Positions 14,736-18,984 of a DNA stretch of 18,984 nucleotides are shown here, piece by piece (position 1 is the stretch's first letter; the number at the start of each line of letters is the position of its first letter). The DNA comes from an uncultured Eubacteriales bacterium (GTDB lineage Bacteria; Bacillota; Clostridia; Peptostreptococcales; Anaerovoracaceae): positions 1-18,984 of the forward strand of contig CAJLHL010000038.1 in assembly GCA_905206455.1 (NCBI GenBank). Reading direction: 5' to 3'. The notes below the pieces were generated by a model. The model was not told the DNA's origin. It searched no databases and saw only the letters and a program-made list of their open reading frames with translations. Both the position numbers and the translations under genes were made by a program.

Positions 14736-15582
14736 TTTCTCTATTCCTATCCTTTCTCTTTTGCAGGGCGATCTCAAATTTCGACCATACCCCCGCGTAA
14801 ATTATATTTCGCAATATCTCCGTGTGATCTTCCACCGGCAGCCGTTCAAATGCTTCGGCGCACGCTGATATCATCATCTTCAGCACAGCGCCGCACCGCT
14901 GATCAAAATCCGGCCGGCCGTAGATTTCAGAAAAGGGATTGAAGTTTCCCTTTTTCATATCTTCTTCGATATCATCGTAAGCATCCAGAAGGTAGATAAA
15001 TTTCCCCAGATAAAAACCCGTCCGGCGCAGCGTTTCTTCCCAGACATCGTTCCGATATGCGAAGATTTCCGCCAGAAGTTCTCCGAAAATTCCCGCCGCC
15101 TGATCGAGACTGACCGCCGTATCTTTTGCAGAACATTCCTCAGCGGAAAGACGATCCAGACAGATCCTGACCGCTTCTGCCTTCTCCGGATATTTTCGCC
15201 TTACTTTACTCACTTTGCCTGAGAGAAACAGTGCGGAAAGTCCGCGGAAAAACTTTCTCTCGTCCCGCCAGTCGTCCAGGCATTTATAGTAAAAGAGCAG
15301 CAGATTCATATCTGCCGCATACTCGGTAAATTCATTCCTGCGCTCTGTGTGCTTTCGAAACGGATGGACGAAGCAGCGCCGCTCCTGCCGCACCTCTTCT
15401 TCCGTATCGTACAGACCGGTGAGCAGAATAACCAAAAAAGCCATGTCATAGTTCAGCGTCATCCTTGCCGAAAAACCGTACCCGCTGTTTAAACTGCGGC
15501 ACAGACCGCAGTAATAGGAACGGTACATATCATAATCTTTAAATCTGATCTCCGGTTTGTTTATCGTAACATATCCGAACAT
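14728..15582 (-). CDS. DUF5685-family protein
   Basis: A 284-aa, mostly helical soluble protein that matches my recall of the uncharacterised DUF5685 family (start MFGYVTINKPEIRFKDYD, then YRSYYCGLCRSL). Cys25 and Cys28 form a CxxC. Two acidic motifs stand out: DDWRDE at 103-108 and DAYDDIEED at 200-208, the latter in GKFIYLLDAYDDIEED followed by KGNFNPF. Their spacing and context recall the paired Asp-rich motifs of all-alpha isoprenoid synthases (inference). It heads the four-gene block and overlaps the J-domain gene. AGGGAAGG precedes ATG 15582. A stable hairpin (15596-15629) lies just upstream. No function is established. Confidence 0.75.
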   Translation of the reverse strand: MFGYVTINKPEIRFKDYDMYRSYYCGLCRSLNSGYGFSARMTLNYDMAFLVILLTGLYDTEEEVRQERRCFVHPFRKHTERRNEFTEYAADMNLLLFYYKCLDDWRDERKFFRGLSALFLSGKVSKVRRKYPEKAEAVRICLDRLSAEECSAKDTAVSLDQAAGIFGELLAEIFAYRNDVWEETLRRTGFYLGKFIYLLDAYDDIEEDMKKGNFNPFSEIYGRPDFDQRCGAVLKMMISACAEAFERLPVEDHTEILRNIIYAGVWSKFEIALQKRKDRNRENV

Positions 15583-15595
15583 AGCCTTCCCTCTG

Positions 15596-15629
15596 CGGAC
15601 CGCCGCCCCAGAAATCGAAGCGGGGTCCG
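15596..15629. repeat. Stable hairpin next to the DUF5685 ribosome binding site
   Basis: CGGACC (15596-15601) and GGTCCG (15624-15629) pair, with further inner GC pairing. It ends a few bases before the ribosome binding site on the minus strand. No T-run follows, so it is more likely a translational or stability element than a terminator. Confidence 0.45.
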
Positions 15630-15694
15630 GTAAGTTATCGCGATTTGGGTGAGAACGGTTTTCGCAGAGCGTCGAAAGACATCTCCATCCCCGT

Positions 15695-15725
15695 TTTCAG
15701 CGAGAGAAGTTCTCTTTCACTGAAA
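15695..15725. repeat. Long imperfect hairpin after the MBL gene
   Basis: TTTCAG and CTGAAA arms extend inward through GA, AGAGA/TCTCT pairs to about 13 bp with one mismatch. It lies about 20 bases after the MBL-fold gene stop. No T-tract follows on either strand. The 163-base gap to DUF5685 contains this hairpin and the one at 15596-15629, and no clear promoter. Confidence 0.5.
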
Positions 15726-15745
15726 CCGGAAAGCCTCTGCCTATA

Positions 15746-16750
15746 TTAAATCAGTCCGTCGATATCGTCGTCGACGTACTCATAAATCTTTACACCGTCA
15801 TCATCATAATGCATTCTGACTTTGCCGTTATGATAGAGAAAAACCATATGCGCGTCCGCTTCCCCTGTAGCGAACCACTTCTGCGAAGGAGGAAACCCCT
15901 CCCAGTTTTTCGCATCGATCTTCCATGTCATATTAGCTGCCGCATCCCAGGAATCCATCGGTCCGTAATTTTTCAGCGTGTGCAGAGCTTCAGCGCACCG
16001 CTTTGTATGATGGACTTTCAGACTGTCGATCCTGCCGTAGATGTCCTGCAGCATATTTCTGTGACCGACAAAGATCGTTTTGATCGGAAGTTTCTCCAAA
16101 AGCCTGAGGCTATTTACATAGTCGGTAAGAGGATCGTCCAGATATAATTCATAGCACAGATTCGGCGTGATATCGCCCAAAATCATATCGCCAGCAAAGA
16201 GAATTTCCCGTTCTTCGTCATACAGACAGGTATGACCCGGAGAATGCCCCGATGTAACAATGCACCGCAGATTGTAATCGCCCACCGTCATCGTCTGACC
16301 GTCTGTGATGTAAGTAAAATCGATTTCACCGTCCGGCCGCCACATGACGCCAGGGTGAGTCGCGACCGCTTCTTCCTTCGGCAGCTTCAGGCCGGCTTTT
16401 CGGAATTCTTCATAGATATGATCCCAATATTCGTCTTTATGAAGCATATTGACCACTTTTGCCTCGCGCTCCTCTGCAAAAGCCCGGTTCTTCTCTGTCT
16501 TGACGGAAAAAAGCAGACCGCTGTGATCCGCATGAAGATGGGTCAGAAACAGATCCGTGCGGTCGAAATCCACATTCAGCTCTTTCAGGCCCGACATCAG
16601 GGCCTCTTTGCATTCCGGCCGGTTAAATCCCGTGTCGATCACCAGACTCCTGCCGTCGCTACGGATGAGATAAGAATTCAGCAATTTCATCGGGTTCTTC
16701 GGCAGAGGAACCTCGATTCGGTAAATATCTTTCATCAATTCAGTAACCAT
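15746..16750 (-). CDS. MBL-fold metallohydrolase
   Basis: A 334-aa metallo-beta-lactamase-fold hydrolase with a dinuclear metal site. The metal ligands are visible: THLHADHSG gives His71, His73, Asp75 and His76; GHSPGHT gives His173; AGDMILGD gives Asp188; VGHRN gives His230. Soluble, with no signal peptide. The C-terminal 90 residues after the core form an extra domain ending in an acidic DDDIDGLI. The substrate is not evident; glyoxalase II-like thioesters, lactones or other esters are all possible. AAAGGA precedes the ATG by nine bases. It follows the YitT gene by 72 bases, in which there is a terminator-like hairpin. Confidence 0.88.
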   Translation of the reverse strand: MVTELMKDIYRIEVPLPKNPMKLLNSYLIRSDGRSLVIDTGFNRPECKEALMSGLKELNVDFDRTDLFLTHLHADHSGLLFSVKTEKNRAFAEEREAKVVNMLHKDEYWDHIYEEFRKAGLKLPKEEAVATHPGVMWRPDGEIDFTYITDGQTMTVGDYNLRCIVTSGHSPGHTCLYDEEREILFAGDMILGDITPNLCYELYLDDPLTDYVNSLRLLEKLPIKTIFVGHRNMLQDIYGRIDSLKVHHTKRCAEALHTLKNYGPMDSWDAAANMTWKIDAKNWEGFPPSQKWFATGEADAHMVFLYHNGKVRMHYDDDGVKIYEYVDDDIDGLI

Positions 16751-16773
16751 AGATTGTATTCCTTTTCTGTATT

Positions 16774-16817
16774 AAAAACGCAGTCCACCCTTTGCAAAAA
16801 GCGGAAAGATAGGGACT
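16774..16817 (-). terminator. Weak terminator-like hairpin between the YitT and MBL genes
   Basis: AGTCC (16786-16782 arm) and GGACT (16813-16817) form the base of a hairpin with partial inner TTT/AAA pairing. Five T (minus) follow three bases after the stem. It may be a partial terminator. Confidence 0.35.
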
Positions 16818-16822
16818 CTATG

Positions 16823-17809
16823 CTATTTCACCCCCGCTGCTTCACCATTTGATTCCGCCGCACCTTCCGCCATCTCGTCCGCTGTGATCTCCGCCGCATC
16901 TGCCGCCTTCGGCGGTACCTGGTGCGAAATCACTTCCTCCGGGAGGATTTCACCGTTTTCCGTGAGCATGTCGTTCTTTTTTATATGTTTTCCGACGATT
17001 TCGGAGACATCCGATACAGTCACAAAAGCGGACTGATCCGCATCTCTTACGATCTTTTTCAGTTCGATCAGTTCCAGCTGTGTAATAACGCAGTAAAGAA
17101 CCGCTTTCTTTCCGCTGATCAGACCTTCTCCCTCCAGCGTCGTTACCGTCCGGCCCAGACGAACATAGATCTCATCGGCCATGCGCTTTCCGTCATCTGT
17201 GATAATCATGACGGATTTTGCCTTACTGAATCCCGTCTCCACCATATCGATGAGCCTCGACGTGATAAAATACGCCATCAGACTGTACATCGTCCGATCC
17301 CATCCGAACAGGAACCCGGCTACACAGTAAATCACGATGTTAAAACACAGGATAGTCTGTCCTACAGACAGAGATGTCTTCCGGCTGATGAGGATCGCCA
17401 CCATCTCCGTACCGTCGATACAGCCCCCGGATCGGATCACTACTCCGACGCCGATTCCCAGTACCACGCCGCCGAACACCGTCGCCAGCAGAGAATCCTG
17501 CGTCGCGTTGGAAACATCCTTAAAATATTCCAGGAATACGGAAAACACGACGATCGCATAAGCATATTTGACGATAAAACCTTTCCCCAGCTGAATCAGT
17601 CCTACTACAAAAAATGGGATATTCAGCACGACGATCAAAACACTCAGCGGCAGATCAGTCAGAAAATTGATGATCATTCCGATACCGTTGAGACCTCCGT
17701 CAAGAATCTTAAAGGGAATCAGAAAATTCTCCAGCGCCGCAGCTGCCAGAATTGACCCCGCTGTCAGGCCGATCAGCGAGATCACCCAGTCTTTTACTTG
17801 TTCTTTCAT
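16823..17809 (-). CDS. YitT family membrane protein with DUF2179 domain
   Basis: An integral membrane protein. From the chosen start (MKEQVKDW) it has 328 aa: five to six hydrophobic segments in the first about 180 residues (for example VISLIGLTAGSILAAAAL, VLIVVLNIPFFVVGLIQLG, TVFGGVVLGIGVGVVI, FNIVIYCVAGFLFGW), then a cytosolic DUF2179 domain (KSVMIITDDGKRMADEIYVR to VSEIVGKHI). The last about 40 residues form an Ala/Glu-rich acidic tail that is not part of the family core. The transported substrate or role is unknown. The ATG at 17809 is preferred over 17836 because GGAG (17816-17819) lies six bases upstream. It follows panE by 54 bases and may be co-transcribed with it. Confidence 0.9.
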   Translation of the reverse strand: MKEQVKDWVISLIGLTAGSILAAAALENFLIPFKILDGGLNGIGMIINFLTDLPLSVLIVVLNIPFFVVGLIQLGKGFIVKYAYAIVVFSVFLEYFKDVSNATQDSLLATVFGGVVLGIGVGVVIRSGGCIDGTEMVAILISRKTSLSVGQTILCFNIVIYCVAGFLFGWDRTMYSLMAYFITSRLIDMVETGFSKAKSVMIITDDGKRMADEIYVRLGRTVTTLEGEGLISGKKAVLYCVITQLELIELKKIVRDADQSAFVTVSDVSEIVGKHIKKNDMLTENGEILPEEVISHQVPPKAADAAEITADEMAEGAAESNGEAAGVK

Positions 17810-17863
17810 TTTATACTCCTCTCTGCTCCCCTGCATTCTTGCTTCATTTCTGTCGTGAAAATA

Positions 17864-18775
17864 CTATTCGTGATACGATGCCTCGATCTCCTTCGCTCTG
17901 CAGTAGAGAAATTCGTTGGCCGGCACGGAAATTCCGTGTTTCTCAGCAATACGAATCACGGTGCCGGCAAACAGATCCACCTCTGTACGGCGCTTCTGCA
18001 GACTGTCCTGGCGCATGGAAGGGATGCTGTCCGGTTTCAGAGATCTGACGATCTCGATATATTCTCCGATAGCATCCTCCGTCAGATTGACACCCTCCGC
18101 GTCTGCGATACGAATCACTTCTTTCATCGCTGAGATGAAGGTATCATGAGCCTGCCCCGGCGCAAGACATCCCGCGTAATCCGTTTCAAAAGCCATGCAC
18201 GTCTGATTGATGCCTACGTTCAGCATAAACTTACTCCACATGCGCAGAATGATGTCTTCTTCCTGCTTGTAAGGGAGTCCGATGGACTCAAAATAACGTA
18301 CGACAGCCTTCAGATTTTTATCATCCATTCCCTGCGGCACGCCGACGTGAAGCTTTCCCATCTGCGTATACGTCAGATCATCTCCGATTTTCACCGCATC
18401 CATGCCCTGCGCCACCGTGTGTACGATTCGCTCCGCACCGTAACGTTTTGCGATGATCTCTTCACTGGTGATACCGTTCAGAAGCGACAATATGATCGTA
18501 TCTTTGCCGACACAGTTTCTCATCGTATCCATCGCCGACTCCAGGTCGTTATATTTCACCGATACGAGAACCAGATCTGCCGGTTCGGCGGATTCCTCGG
18601 CCTGCATAGCGGGAGCTACCACCTTTCCGTTTACTGTGAAAATTTTATCACCGTACCGCGCCATCCGCTCCTCGCTGAGGAGAAAGACAGCGTCGTTTTC
18701 CGTCTGATCTGAGATAAAAGCGCCGTACATCAGTCCCAGCGCTCCCATGCCAACGATTGCAACTTTTTCTATCAT
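17864..18775 (-). CDS. panE: 2-dehydropantoate 2-reductase (ketopantoate reductase)
   Basis: NADPH-dependent reduction of ketopantoate to pantoate in pantothenate/CoA synthesis. It has 303 aa. The Rossmann motif is GMGALG (residues 9-14). Further family residues: VKYNDLE with Lys74, LLNGI with Asn100, SKFMLNVGIN with the catalytic Lys182 and Asn186, and PSMRQDSLQKRRTEVDLFAG with Ser253, Asp257 and Glu265. The family also contains ApbA-like paralogues acting on other 2-keto acids, and no panB, panC or panD is in the window, so substrate assignment rests on motifs only. ATG 18775 is preceded by a somewhat distant AGAGG. The gene lies downstream of a sensor kinase end, with a GC hairpin between them. 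Confidence 0.88.
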   Translation of the reverse strand: MIEKVAIVGMGALGLMYGAFISDQTENDAVFLLSEERMARYGDKIFTVNGKVVAPAMQAEESAEPADLVLVSVKYNDLESAMDTMRNCVGKDTIILSLLNGITSEEIIAKRYGAERIVHTVAQGMDAVKIGDDLTYTQMGKLHVGVPQGMDDKNLKAVVRYFESIGLPYKQEEDIILRMWSKFMLNVGINQTCMAFETDYAGCLAPGQAHDTFISAMKEVIRIADAEGVNLTEDAIGEYIEIVRSLKPDSIPSMRQDSLQKRRTEVDLFAGTVIRIAEKHGISVPANEFLYCRAKEIEASYHE

Positions 18776-18800
18776 TCTTCAAGCTACCTCTACTACTCCA

Positions 18801-18818
18801 GGCCGGTCCACACCGGCC
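18801..18818. repeat. Perfect 7-bp GC hairpin upstream of panE
   Basis: GGCCGGT (18801-18807) and ACCGGCC (18812-18818) flank four bases, between the kinase stop and the panE start. There is no T-run, so termination by this hairpin alone is unlikely. The rest of 18776-18875 holds no gene. On the minus strand, near-identical AGTAGTAG tracts lie on either side of the hairpin. Confidence 0.5.
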
Positions 18819-18875
18819 GAACTATCCGTCTCGCTATTATCAACAGTATACACTACTACTTCCGCGATTTCTCTA

Positions 18876-18984
18876 TTATTTTACATATAATTTCACCGCA
18901 GTACAGAAATAACTCCCCTCCTGATAGAGTTCCATCGATCCGTTGAATTTCCTGACTGTCTGAGCCACACTCTGCAGACCGATC
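18876..18984 (-). CDS. C-terminal end of a GHKL-domain sensor histidine kinase (partial)
   Basis: Only the last 35 codons are in the window; the gene continues past the right edge. The translation starts IGLQSVAQTVRKFNGSMELY and ends in VKLYVK. GLQSV...KFNGSMEL matches the end of GHKL ATPase domains of AgrC/LytS-like kinases, where the G2 box GxGLxNV is followed by a helix and KYxG. The stop is TAA at 18876-18878. Too short for an ORF scan, but the motif is clear. The rest of the kinase and any response regulator lie outside. Confidence 0.75.
   Translation of the reverse strand, partial: IGLQSVAQTVRKFNGSMELYQEGSYFCTAVKLYVK

Noticed and set aside
15641..15745. Readable continuation of the MBL gene frame beyond its stop, about 36 codons containing RLSGFSERELLSLKTGM
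   Set aside because: It looks protein-like and could mean a truncated C-terminus, but a run of that length without stops is not rare, and it lies over a strong hairpin. Kept only as a note; homologues longer than 334 aa would revive it.

Overview
The window reads as a chromosomal segment of an anaerobic, low-to-mid GC Firmicute, most likely class Clostridia. The evidence is strong GGAGG ribosome binding sites, sigma-A promoters, a T-box leader on ileS, and lineage-typical families (YitT, DUF5685, a J-domain/Cys-rich-tail protein, a GHKL kinase end). Genus cannot be decided here. Every supported gene is on the minus strand, so transcription runs from high to low coordinates. No mobile element, CRISPR array, tRNA or rRNA was seen.

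In transcription order: the C-terminus of a GHKL sensor kinase enters from the right edge (18876-18984). It is followed by panE (ketopantoate reductase), a YitT/DUF2179 membrane protein and a metallo-beta-lactamase-fold hydrolase. Next is a tightly packed four-gene block, DUF5685 - J-domain protein - Sfp-type phosphopantetheinyl transferase - recX, joined by short overlaps. Then comes an Mrp/ApbC-type Fe-S P-loop ATPase behind a near-consensus promoter and a long structured leader. After it is a lipoprotein locus that is open in two overlapping frames (11264-11572 and 9687-11267), probably one gene with a one-base frameshift.

The centre holds a T-box riboswitch (isoleucine specifier AUC) controlling a type 2 (eukaryote-like) ileS, with rlmN nine bases behind it. 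Further left are a small orphan P-loop ATPase with its own promoter and terminator, a YhcC-like radical SAM protein, and ilvC-ilvB (valine/isoleucine synthesis) with no ilvN in view. ilvC has a clear promoter whose start region is occupied by a 24-bp tandem repeat, a candidate operator.

Branched-chain metabolism links ilvC, ilvB, ileS with its Ile-sensing leader, and panE, which draws on the same 2-ketoisovalerate pool. The strongest leads are the ilvC tandem repeat, the structured mrp leader with its own terminator, paired Asp-rich motifs in the DUF5685 protein that recall all-alpha isoprenoid synthases, and the frame break in the EF-hand lipoprotein.
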